Positions 9,647 to 18,531 of a DNA stretch of 23,689 nt are shown here, in pieces. Position 1 is the first letter of the stretch, and each line of letters starts with the position of its first letter. The notes under the pieces were generated by a model. That model was not told the DNA's origin. It ran no database searches and saw only the letters and a program-made list of their open reading frames with translations. The position numbers were made by a program, and so were the translations under genes. This DNA is from Auxenochlorella pyrenoidosa (Eukaryota > Chlorophyta > Trebouxiophyceae > Chlorellales > Chlorellaceae), in the NCBI GenBank assembly GCA_001430745.1, contig KQ482053.1:1215888-1239576 (forward strand). Reading direction: 5' to 3'.

Positions 9647-9673
9647 GAAACATCAGACGCAGAAACATCAGAC
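9647..9673. repeat. Short tandem repeat, 15-nt period
   Basis: GAAACATCAGAC occurs at 9647-9658 and again at 9662-9673, with GCA between the copies. It sits centrally in the divergent promoter region, so a paired transcription-factor site is possible. Confidence 0.6.
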
Positions 9674-9803
9674 TGCTTTTGCAGGACAGACGTCAACGTG
9701 AGAGAAAGTGTGGTTAAATGGGGCCCTGCCATGCAGCATCCCAGCCGAGTGTGCCCCTGCTGTGGCACCGTAGCGCGCGGCGGCAAGAAACCGTGCAAGC
9801 GCA

Positions 9804-9808
9804 CCAAT
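9804..9808 (+). promoter_or_regulatory. CCAAT box
   Basis: CCAAT lies 38 nt upstream of the TATTTAATA element and about 115-195 nt upstream of the two possible ATGs of the USP gene. The spacing is reasonable for a promoter, but a five-base motif is weak evidence alone. Confidence 0.3.
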
Positions 9809-9845
9809 CAAGGCAAGAAGCCCGTCCCGACGGCCACTGATCTCG

Positions 9846-9854
9846 TATTTAATA
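9846..9854 (+). promoter_or_regulatory. TATA-like element of the USP gene
   Basis: TATTTAATA is the most AT-rich stretch near the plus-strand gene. It predicts transcription starting around 9880, upstream of both candidate ATGs (9920 and 10001) and downstream of an in-frame ATG at 9731, which is therefore disfavoured. Confidence 0.4.
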
Positions 9855-10000
9855 CTTCGGAGCCAACTGCACTCGGGTTCGGAGCGCAACAAGGAGAGCT
9901 CCGACACTCCGCTTCCGACATGAGGGCCCTGTCTCTCTGCACCGCACTCGGACACGCCGATGGAACTCAGGCGTGGCCATGGCGGTGTGCGGTACGGCCC

Positions 10001-12863
10001 ATGGCCCTCTGTCCGGGCGGCCTGCAAGACCGCCGCCAGAGCACCGCCGCCGGCAGCAGCAGCAGAGGCGGTGGGCGGCCCAAACGGCGGCTCAGCCTGC
10101 AGCTTAAAGTAGCGGCTGCAGGAGGAGGTGCTGCTGCGGAAGGGCCATCACTTCCCAACAGCACGGGCCGCAGCATTGTGGTGGCGGTGGACAGCTCCGA
10201 GGCACGTTCTCGGCGTCCTGCCTCGTTCTTGCACTACCCGACTTCCTAGCACTGGCCAGCCCGGGTTTGGAGCTGCCCAGGGCACAGGAGGTGATAGAAT
10301 CTTGCCCACCCACACCGCGCTGCAGGACTCGCAGCATGCGCTGCAGTGGACAGCGCGGGAGCTGTACCGCCCTGGTGAGGTTTCGCCTTGGGGGTGGGCT
10401 GCCCGCACCCTGCGCCTGGCTGTGACACAGGACGCATGGCAGCGCCCTGCCCACCTGGCAAGCCCCCCGCAGACTGCGCCTGTGTCAAAGTTCAACTGGT
10501 GCATGCGCCCTTGCAGGGGACGTGCTCCACGTGCTGCACTGCATCCCCCACCTGGCAGTGCCTGGCGGCATGTATGCGGTGCCAGGCAAGGCTTGGCATG
10601 TGCCCGGCCTGCATGGCGTGTGGGGAGTGAGAGTTAGCAGGAAAAGGGCCTGGTCTGCAAGCGCTCTGTGTGTCAGAGGCGTCTCCCGACCCGGGCCTCT
10701 GCAGATGGCCGCCTGGCCATGGTGAATGTGGATGCCCTGCTAGCTAACGACGAGCAGTTCATGCTGGCAGAGAGCCAGGCGGTGCAGGGCATGTGCGCGC
10801 GGGCCTTCCCGCCCGAGGAGGAGGCAAGTGGGCGGGTCCTTGCAACCAGCTGCTGCTGTATGCGCTTTGATGCTGCCAGCATGCGCCGTGCTTCGTAGCA
10901 GCCGCTGCTCCATCGGCAGCACCTCTGGTGTGCCCACCTCAAGCCCCACAATTGAGCGCACAGCCGCCAAGGCCGGCTCAGCCCAGCTGCCCTTGCTGCT
11001 GCTGCCGACTCTCCCCCCTGCCTGCCTGCGCTGCAGATTGCGCATGCCGTGGACATTGTGCGGGAGGACCCGCTGGGCAGCGGCGACAAGGGGCGGGTGG
11101 CAGAGGCCATCTGCCGCAAGGCCGACGACCTGCAGGTCGGCAGCCAGCTGGGCGGGGCGGTTGTTGTCAAGTTTGGCACCGCATGCCGGGACTCCGGGGT
11201 GCTGATTGTTAGTTAGGATGATGCTGAGATGCGTTCGTGAACTTGTAAGGCAGGCAGCCTTGCGTGTTTCTGCCTTGCCACTTGCCCACAAGCCGCCCGC
11301 CCTGTGTTCACCATACCTCTGCCCTGGCAGGCGGCCGTGGTGGTCATTGCCAGCCACCAGAAGAGCAGCCTGTCAGAGTTTGTGCTGGGCTCAGTGGCGG
11401 CCCACTGCACCACCCACAGCAGCCGCCCGGTGCTGGTGCTGCACGCCCCGCACGCCGGCCCCGACCCGCCTGGTCTGCTGGACAGGCTGGCGTCCGCGGC
11501 TGCCAGCGTTCTGAGCGGAGGCGGGCAGCAGGAGGCGCAGGCAGAGGCGGCAGAATCAGGAGGCGGCGGGGCCGACGTGGCGGTCGCCCATGACGCAACC
11601 GTGGACAGCGGCTGCGCTTGCCAGCTAAGACGAAACCTGGTAGTCGCAGTCGACGACTCAGGCACGCGCAACAGGCGGACGCGGCTGCCGGGGAAGGCAG
11701 GCAGTGCGGGGGAAAGGCAGTCCAGAGCCGCGTGCTGCCCACTGCCCTCGCTGTACGCTAGCCCTCACATGCCCCCACCTGCCCACACGGCTTTCTTCCC
11801 TGCTCCTTTCCTGCAGAAACATCCGAGCGCGCGTGCAGCTGGGCGCTGCACAACCTGTACCGATCTGGTGACACCTTCCATCTGCTGCGCATCATACCAA
11901 CGCTTCCGTTTCGGTAAGCTCATTGGACGCGTGGCGTGCATGCAGACAGCGTTCTAGCTGCAAGGGCAGCCTCTCCCCAAGCAGCCAGGCAGCGCTCCTG
12001 CCAGCCCCTGGCAATCTGGGGCCGGCCTGTTGGCATGCTGTGCTGCCTGCAGTCCTGTGCTGAAGGGCCCGCCCTCCCTGCCTGCAGGGCCTCCTACGGT
12101 GGCCCGGTGCTGGATGGCATGGTGTTCTACGCGGTGAGCGGCGGCAGGGCAGGGCTGCAGGGCAGGGAAGGTCTGCTGGGCGGCTGCCTGCCTGCCTGCG
12201 CTGCTACCAGCATGCAGCCCGCCTTGTCACCGTACTCGCTGGCCAAAGTGGGTCCACTGCCGGTACCCAGTCCCAAACTTGAGTGGTGTGCCTGCAGGAG
12301 CCGCCGACCGAGGCCTTTAGGTCGGCCGCCGAGCACTTTGTGGAGCACCGCTTTGAACCGCAGCTCAAGGCAAGGCGCTGCGCGAGGGGCGACCCGGCAT
12401 ATGCTTGCTGAGGCCGGGGATCGTGCGTGTAGGCAGGGCGCTGCCCCAGGATGCCCGATGCCCCCGCACGTGCTCTTGGGGGCCGTTGCCAGCGCTGGCC
12501 TGCCCACCCCGCCGCAGGCGGCGGGGGTGCCCTACCGGGCCGACATTATTGTGGAGGCTTGCGATGAGAGCGTGGCGGGGGTGGGCCAGGCCATCTGCGA
12601 CAAGGCCGAAGAGCTGGGCGCCGCCGTGGTGAGGCAGGCTGTGGCGGCACACGGCAGGGCAAGTCAGGCAGGGCATGGACCCAGCTGCAGTGCCCCAGGC
12701 TGCCCTGCTGCTGGCGGTTGCCAGCCATGTCCTGCGTCCCGTCCTGCCCTTGCAGGTGGTGCTGGGCAGCCACATGAGTGGCGGACTGATGGAGTTCATG
12801 CTGGGCAGCGTCGCCACGCACGTTGCGCACCACTGCCGCCGCCCCGTGGCGGTGCTGCACTGA
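10001..12863 (+). CDS. Tandem universal stress protein (two USP domains), probably plastid-targeted
   Basis: Eleven exons: 10001-10201, 10326-10374, 10517-10585, 10705-10823, 11037-11135, 11331-11661, 11817-11913, 12088-12133, 12298-12369, 12518-12628, 12756-12863. They join to 433 residues. Domain 1 (about 57-217) runs from SIVVAVDSSEDSQHALQW to RPVLVLH. Domain 2 (about 280-433) runs from NLVVAVDDSETSERACSW to RPVAVLH. Both have the USP alpha/beta pattern. A low-complexity Gly/Ala/Glu linker (218-278) joins them. The nucleotide-binding G-2x-G-9x-G(S/T) motif is degenerate: ASHQ...LGS in domain 1, GSHM...LGS in domain 2, so ATP binding is doubtful, mainly in domain 1. The N-terminus is Arg/Ser/Ala-rich and ends near VAAAGG, like a chloroplast transit peptide. 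The ATG at 10001 has a good context (GCCCATGG); the in-frame ATG at 9920 would add 27 residues. Five of ten introns have GC donors. A stress-responsive regulatory role is inferred from family. Confidence 0.92.
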
Positions 12864-13393
12864 GGCCGGCTGATCAAGCAACCAGCATTCCCGTGCGGTG
12901 CCTGCTGCGTTATGAGTGTGCTTGCGCCCTTCCTGCACGAGTTGATGACTTGCGTAACAGAGTGGCTGGCCAGCAATTGAGATTAGCTTGTGCGTCTATT
13001 GGGGTTGCTGAGGGAAAGCGTTTGTAAAACATCAGATGGGCAGTGGCAGACATGAGAGGTGGACAGCGGGTGGTTAGTGCTGTGTCACTGGCCGCACTGC
13101 AGCGTCCAGCTTGTGGAATCAAGTGAGTCATCGCCACTGCTCTTCTGGAGCCGGGGCGCTATGTGTGGCAGGGGCATCAGTCTCCAGCTCATGTGGTTTG
13201 CTAGCTGCAGGAAGTTTCTATGTTGGGGAAGCCCAGTTCTTGACCGAGAGCCTGCGTGCTGAAGGAAGGGGCACGGAAGGATCATTTGGGGAGAGGCCTC
13301 TGCTTTGCAAATGCGGCAGAAGAAAGGTGCAGGCAGTTGAGAAGCTGGCAATCCGACCTCAACTTTTCCCCTCTCATTTTGGTTATATCAACC
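12864..13393 (+). other. Intergenic: 3' UTR of the USP gene and promoter of the next gene
   Basis: No exon was recognised. The region is less GC-rich than the coding parts and contains the TGTAA signal of the USP gene at 13023. The ~370 bp from there to the ATG at 13394 should hold the promoter and leader of the repeat-protein gene. A TTATATCA stretch at 13383-13390 is too close to the ATG to be a clear TATA box. Confidence 0.5.
13023..13027 (+). other. Candidate polyadenylation signal TGTAA (USP gene)
   Basis: TGTAA on the plus strand, 160 nt after the USP stop at 12863; the nearest match to the chlorophyte signal. Confidence 0.55.
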
Positions 13394-14774
13394 ATGCAGC
13401 TGCTTTGCCTGCCAAACACTGCCAGCCTGGGAGCCGGTGCTGCCCAGCGGCCTGCACAGCGCCCCCTCATCGCTGCGCGCCACCTGCAGGGCCGTCGCCA
13501 CATCAAGCTTGTCGTTCACGCAGCTGACAAGGTGGGCTGTCAGCAGGTAGGCATCCAAGGTTTGGCGGTTGGCCCCTGGCGCAGTTGGTCGCCGCGCGGT
13601 GTTTGCCCTTAGAGTGCAGCTTCCATCCTGCCCTCCTGCCGCCCCGTGACGCCGCGCAGCCAGAGCCCCAGTATGGCGAGGGCGACATTGACCTGGGACC
13701 GAAACAGCCCTCCAGCTCCTTCCAAGATATGAAGAATGCGCAGGCAGGCGGTCGTGGCGGGGCAGGCACGGGCTGCCTCAGCTGAGCCCTGCAGTCCACT
13801 GAACAAGTCAGTGCCATATCACTTTGCTGAAGGTGCCAAAATTCTGATGACCTTATCACCAGTTGTACCGTGCCAGCATGACAATGCACATGCCCCCGTG
13901 TTTCATCGCACTCCAGGAGAGCTATGCAGAGGAGCCGCGCCAGAAGCAGGGCGGCGGCGACGCTGCTCCAAGGGCAGAGAAGGCGAGCGGGCATGCATGC
14001 TTGTGGGAGTTCACAGGCTGGGTAAGAAGCTGTGCCCTGCCTGTTGCCAGCCCTTTCCCCCGCCTTCCACGCTCTCGCGTTTGGATGGAGAGCGGCGAGC
14101 GCGTTGCTTGGTGCCACCATCACGCGCTCCTTGCCCGCAGACCGTGCCCGTCACCCCACAGGGCGACATCGACATGGGGCCCAAGGGCGCCTCCCGCTCC
14201 TTCCAGGACATGAAGAATGCGCAGGCAAGTTTTGGGAGTGAGCGGGACAGCCTGCAGTCACAGTTCCCATGGCCCAACTGAGGCTCACCGCGTGCCTGCG
14301 CTCTGTGTCTGCTGGGCTGAGCAGCGCCCTGGAGCCATGCCCGCTGCAGGAGAGCTACGCCGAGGAGCCGCGCCGAAAGGGCGGGGCTGCTGGCCCTGCT
14401 GCCGAAAAGGTACCTGCGGGCTTGCACCCCGGGCACAGGCCATGCCAGATCTGTACGCACGCAGCCGCAGAAACAGCTCGATACTTTGGCAGCCCAGCGC
14501 AATTTTGGTTTGGGCTGGGCTCGGGTGCGCCAGGTGCCGCCCGCTTGCGCACATTCACACCCCCTGGGCCATCCCTCTCCCCCGCCCCCAGCAGGACGCC
14601 CCAGACAGCGCCCCCGAATCGGGCACGCTGCGCGGCGAGGCGCCCTACCCCTTTGACCGCGAGGCCAGCGGGGCCACCTCTAGCGAGGAGGAGGAGCCGG
14701 GCGAGTACGCGGCGCCCGAGTCGGGCGACCTGCGGGGCAGCCAGCGCACCCCCAGGCACTCCCGCCCCGCCTGA
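13394..14774 (+). CDS. Small acidic repeat protein with duplicated exon pair, probably plastid-targeted
   Basis: Exons 13394-13531, 13660-13743, 13917-13982, 14141-14224, 14350-14409, 14592-14774 join to 204 residues. Residues 1-46 are Ala/Arg/His/Leu-rich with no acidic residue until HAADK, like a chloroplast transit peptide. The body is a duplicated two-exon unit. The first exon of each unit is exactly 84 nt and contains GDIDLGPK or GDIDMGPK, then SFQDMKNAQ. The second begins ESYAEEPR and ends AEK. The last exon is acidic and has its own short repeat, APESGTLRG / APESGDLRG, plus a TSSEEEEPGEY patch. No family is recognised; soluble and intrinsically disordered is the best description. Introns after both 84-nt exons start with GC (13744, 14225). 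The donor of exon 3 is GC at 13983, or GT at 14022 in the same phase, which would add 13 residues. The final acceptor is a tandem CAGCAG. A shorter or unrelated N-terminal exon is possible. Confidence 0.78.
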
Positions 14775-14865
14775 GCCGCCGCCTGGGCAAGCACCCTCCT
14801 ACGCCTGCGCGACGCCGCCTTGCCACATGCTCACAACTGGCCCTGCCCAAGCACCCGTGCGCTCC

Positions 14866-14870
14866 TGTAA
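14866..14870 (+). other. Candidate polyadenylation signal TGTAA (repeat-protein gene)
   Basis: TGTAA on the plus strand, 92 nt after the stop at 14774. Cleavage 10-20 nt later would fall within the 3' end of the convergent TAF12 gene. Confidence 0.6.
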
Positions 14871-14896
14871 GTCCTCAGCATGCCCGCTGGTAAAAG

Positions 14897-14901
14897 TTAC
14901 A
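14897..14901 (-). other. Candidate polyadenylation signal TGTAA (TAF12)
   Basis: TGTAA on the minus strand, 17 nt after the TAF12 stop at 14918 and 27 nt from the opposing signal of the neighbouring gene. Confidence 0.6.
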
Positions 14902-14917
14902 GGGGCACAGAACAGGG

Positions 14918-17900
14918 TCAGGGCTTGCCATTTGCACCGGCGGGATCAGCATCCAAGGTGGGCATGTCATCGTCTTCATCCTGCCCTCCTGCCGCTGCTG
15001 CCTGCCCGACGGCCTGCTGCTGTTTTTGCTGCTGCTTGACAGCGGCAGGGGTCCCCCCGCCATCGCCACCCCTGCCTTGTCCTCCGCCCGTTGGCCCAGG
15101 TCTTGCCGCGTCTGCTCCCTTGGGGTCGGCGCCCCCAGCGCCCCCACCACCATGCTGCTTTGCTGGCGCGCCGCTCGCTGCTCCTGCTGCGCCACTTGCT
15201 TGCTGCCCCCCAGCAGGCCCAGCAGCTGCAGCAGCCCCGCCTGCTGCTCCCGCTGTTTGCCCTTGGCCCCCCTCCTTGCCGCCCCCGCTGGCAGCTGCCG
15301 CTGCCGCCATGGTCTTGCGGACTGCTGCCATGCGGCGCTGGTGGTCAGCGCTGGACTGCTGCCGCTGGTAGGGCTTGATGTCGCCGCTGGAGAAGCCGGG
15401 CACCTGCAGCTGCCTGCGGGGGGCCAAAGCGGAGGGAGTCAGCTTGGCACGCAGGTGCACAGAGCTTTACGAGGATGGGCCACAAGGCAGGTTGCGTCGG
15501 ATGCCAACCAACTGTCCCATGTGCCACAGCCGGGCGCCTGTCCGTTCCCTTCTTGCCGCCAGCGTCAGAGGCACAGAAACGCCTCTTGCCCATGCCCGAC
15601 CAGCCCGCCCGCCCACCATGTGCGCTCCAGGTACAGAAGCAGGTCTGCGGGCTCCACCTCCTCGCTCTTCCGCCGCCTGGCCATGGCAACCGCAAAGGAG
15701 GCTGCAGCAGGCAGGGCGGGCAGCAAGCACATCAGCGGGCCGGGGCCTGCAACAGCAGCCAGCAGCAAGGCTCCGCTGCAAGTCTATACTTTGAAACTTG
15801 TTGGACCGTGGGTGCGAGGCGTGAGGGGCAAGAGATGAGAAGGAGTGTGCTGCTGCAGCATACCGGGGGGCCCTGTCCTATGACGGCAGCCCCGGAATTG
15901 AGACAGCAGGCGATTGCTCTGCCGCAAGCATTGACCACAGGGCGACAGAGTGGGCGCCAGGCGGTAAGCAAGTTGCGGAGCAAAAAGAAAGCTGTGTTGG
16001 GAGCAGGCCCTCGGCGAGCCGCAGCAGATGGAGGTGCAGTCAATTGAAGCAGCCCCCAACAGGTACACGAGCCACAAAACGAGCACAACACAAATGCAGC
16101 ATCGGCTTGCTCCACGACAGCCAACCTGCGCTGCTGATGAAGTCCTCTGCAACCGCCCGCAGCGCCTCCTCCGCCTCCTCTGTGGCCTTGGCATTCAGGA
16201 TGGACATGCTCAGGCCTACCTGGCGCACCAGCGCCTGCAGGGCGTGGCACATGTGGGTGCAAGGGTGCCCGGGTGCTGGTTAGAGGAGAGGAAATTGGGC
16301 AGCAGGCTTGCTGCAAGCTGCTGGCAGTGACGGGAGAAGCCAGGCATTGCCAGCCCTCCCCAGGTGGCGTCCTCCTCCTGCCAAGCGTAGTTGACGCACC
16401 CACCTGCAGGCGCTGCCGCGGCACAAACTGGCGCTCGTCCTCGCTGGCCGGCCGCACGATCGGGGCAAACTTGGGGCGCTGCAGCAGCGCCTGCTGCAAG
16501 CGCTGCTGCGCGTAGACGGCCTGCTGGGCGGCGGAGATCTGGGCCATGCCCGGCGCGCCAGGCAGCGACCCCGGCGGAAGCGGCGGCCGCGCCATGCCTG
16601 CCATGGCCATGGCCATGGCCTGCTGCTGCTGTAGCAGGGCGGCATTGGGCAGCGCTGCGCTTGTGGGCAGCCCGGCCGGGCGCGCTGCTGCGGCTGCTGC
16701 GCCTGCGGCGGCGGTGCCCGGCTCCGTCTTCACCCGCTTGGCCGCGGGCGCTCCGCCAGAGGAGGCCGCAGCCGAGGCCGCGGGCATGGCCATGCCGCCC
16801 ACCTGGCGTGCTCCACCAGACGTTGCTGCAACGACAGGATAGGGCCAGTCCCAACGTTGGGTGCAGGCCGGGACACACGTTGAGCGATAGCCCTCCCTTG
16901 CCCAGGTCTGGCAGGCTGGAAGAGTGCCTGCGCGTCCAAGCAGGCTGCCGAGCTCGACATAATGGCCCAGCTCCCCAGTCAGGGGCTCACCCCACTGCTG
17001 GTAGGCCTGGAAAATGTTGATGTGGCCCTGAGGCACCAAGTTGTAGTTCTGGTTGACGACTGAGCAAAGATTGGCAGGGGGCAAGGTGGAGAGCCCAGTC
17101 AGCAGAGTAGTACCAGCGATACTGCTAGGCCAGAGGCAGACCAGGCAGGCCAGCCGACGATGTGGTGGCCTGCACTGCTACTCACAGCACGGCAAGACAC
17201 AGTGCTTGCCGCAGAAGTGGTCTCGGCATGCGCCGACAGTGTGAGCTGGGCAGCGGACCAGGAACTGTACGCAGGACAGAGCAGGCACTCACAGTCGCGC
17301 TTGGCGGCAACAAACTCGGCCGGCAGCGGGACTGGCTGCACCACTGTCTGGCCGTTGGGCATGCGCAGCGGGACGGTGATGGACAGCTGCAACGGGTGGG
17401 CGGCACGGCGGCAGCTAGCCAGGCGGTGCGTGACAAATGCGCGCTTGCAAGCAGCAGGCATGGCAGGGGCACGAGCAAACTGATGATAAAAAGGTATTGG
17501 GCTGACAGCAGGCACCGCTTATTTCTCACACCAGCCCGCGCGCAAGCAGATGTGCAGGGGCAGGGGCAGCGGTGCATGTGAGCCACCAGAGCAGGCGCAT
17601 ACTCACCGGCATTCCAGGGCTTGACGCCCGGCCAGGTGCGGTGGCAGCAAACTGCGCATGGATCGCAGCCTGCGCTTGCATCATCTGTTGGAGCTGTTGG
17701 GGAGTGGGCTGCTGGCCCGGGCGCACCCCGCCACCAGCCGCTGGCATCCCGCCGGGCGCCACCGCCGCCATGCCGGCCTGCTGCTGCATGGCCTGCAGGT
17801 TGGTGGAGGAGCTTGCCGCAGGCCGCCCATTCGCGCCCGGTTTGTCTGCGGGGAACACGCGCGGGGCAGCACTTGCATGAGAGCGTCACTGCACGGCGGC

Positions 17901-17991
17901 GGCGGGCAGGAGCGGACAGGTGCAAGGTGCACGGCCTGCAGGAGGCGATCACACCGTCCCTGTTAAATAGCCCCTCACTTGTGTTTGCCAT
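14918..17991 (-). CDS. TAF12: TFIID subunit TAF12 (histone-fold protein)
   Basis: Eight exons: 17991-17979, 17845-17607, 17386-17293, 17059-16991, 16825-16404, 16234-16126, 15701-15617, 15413-14918. They join to 508 residues. TAF12 pairs with TAF4 through an H2B-like histone fold in TFIID, and sits in SAGA in many eukaryotes; it acts in the nucleus. The fold spans about 278-360: QALVRQVGLSMSILNAK, then AVAEDFISSAASFAVAMARR, then VEPADLLLYLERTW. The diagnostic C-terminal extension follows (LQVPGFSSGDIKPYQ...HQRRMAAVRK). The N-terminal half is Gln/Met/Ala-rich (PTPQQLQQMMQAQAAIHAQF) as in plant homologues, with a possible nuclear signal AAKRVKTEP. A less repetitive block at about 85-138 (LSITVPLRMPNGQTVVQPVP; HINIFQAYQQW) is not recognised. 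The C-terminal 100 residues are Gly/Ala/Gln-rich and end acidic. All seven introns use GT donors, unlike the neighbouring genes. The first exon encodes only MANT plus one base. Confidence 0.95.
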
Positions 17992-18531
17992 GGTGCCTCC
18001 TTCAGACTGCGTCGGAGCCCAGCATCAGGTACACACACGCCCTGCAGGCACCGTGGGGAGCAGCCAGCGGTCCCTCATGACGGCAGCCCACAGACGCAGC
18101 TTGCCCAGGGCAGCGGTCCAGGTTAGGCTTCGCCCGCACTGCGCTGCTTGTCGAGTCGCTGGAGCTTCAGTGGACGGGCTCTTGCCTCGCTAGCCCTGGG
18201 CAAGCTGCAACCTTACACTTGGTTTGCGTGATGGCGCCGCTGCAGGACTCTGACCTTGATGTGCTGCCGATGGTGCTTTCAGAGAGACTGAGAGCGATGC
18301 AGGTCCCTTGGGAGGCGGGCGGGGAGCTTGAGGACAGTGGGCACGGGCAAGGCCTCGCAAGAGCCCTGCATCACCCTCGCAATACACCCGCCAGTCTGAT
18401 CGCCACCAGTGGAAAGGGACGATGGGCGCAGACAAGCCGACACGCAGCACGCTGCAGGCGCGGCATGCCTGTTTGCTCGCCTCTGCCCCCCTGAGAGCCG
18501 TTTGTCGACTCTCGGAGCCCCTGGCGACACC
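17992..18531. promoter_or_regulatory. Divergent promoter region (TAF12 / VPS35)
   Basis: The interval separates the TAF12 ATG (17991, minus) from the proposed VPS35 ATG (18532, plus). No conserved exon was found. An ATG at 18231 opens a 24-codon frame to a weak donor at 18303, in phase with VPS35 exon 2, and is an alternative first exon. No clear TATA box is visible. Confidence 0.5.

Larger units (their letters stand above)
9157..10000. promoter_or_regulatory. Bidirectional promoter region (cysteine-rich gene / USP gene)
   Basis: Divergent genes start at 9156 (minus) and 10001 (plus, or 9920). The interval is less GC-rich than the genes and has no convincing exon on either strand. It contains an AT-rich TATA-like element on each side, a CCAAT box, and a tandem repeat at 9647-9673. 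The part 9920-10000 may be translated if the upstream ATG of the USP gene is used. Confidence 0.6.

Noticed and set aside
9153..9668. 171-codon open frame on the minus strand in the divergent promoter region
   Set aside because: It overlaps the first exon of the secreted protein in another frame, has shadow-like composition, and sits where AT-rich promoter elements lie.
9731..10000. In-frame upstream ATG (9731) as start of the USP protein
   Set aside because: The TATTTAATA element at 9846 and the CCAAT box would then be inside the coding sequence; ATG 9920 or 10001 fits better.
11936..13027. 363-codon open frame on the plus strand
   Set aside because: It is in the USP frame for only one internal exon (12518-12628) and otherwise reads across introns and out of frame; the spliced model reproduces the second USP domain exactly.
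13843..13849. CTGATGA resembling a snoRNA box C in an intron
   Set aside because: No box D (CTGA) follows at a suitable distance and no terminal stem is visible.
15732..17084. 450-codon open frame on the minus strand as a single exon
   Set aside because: It includes two real TAF12 exons but reads through introns with good GT-AG sites; the spliced form restores the conserved histone fold.
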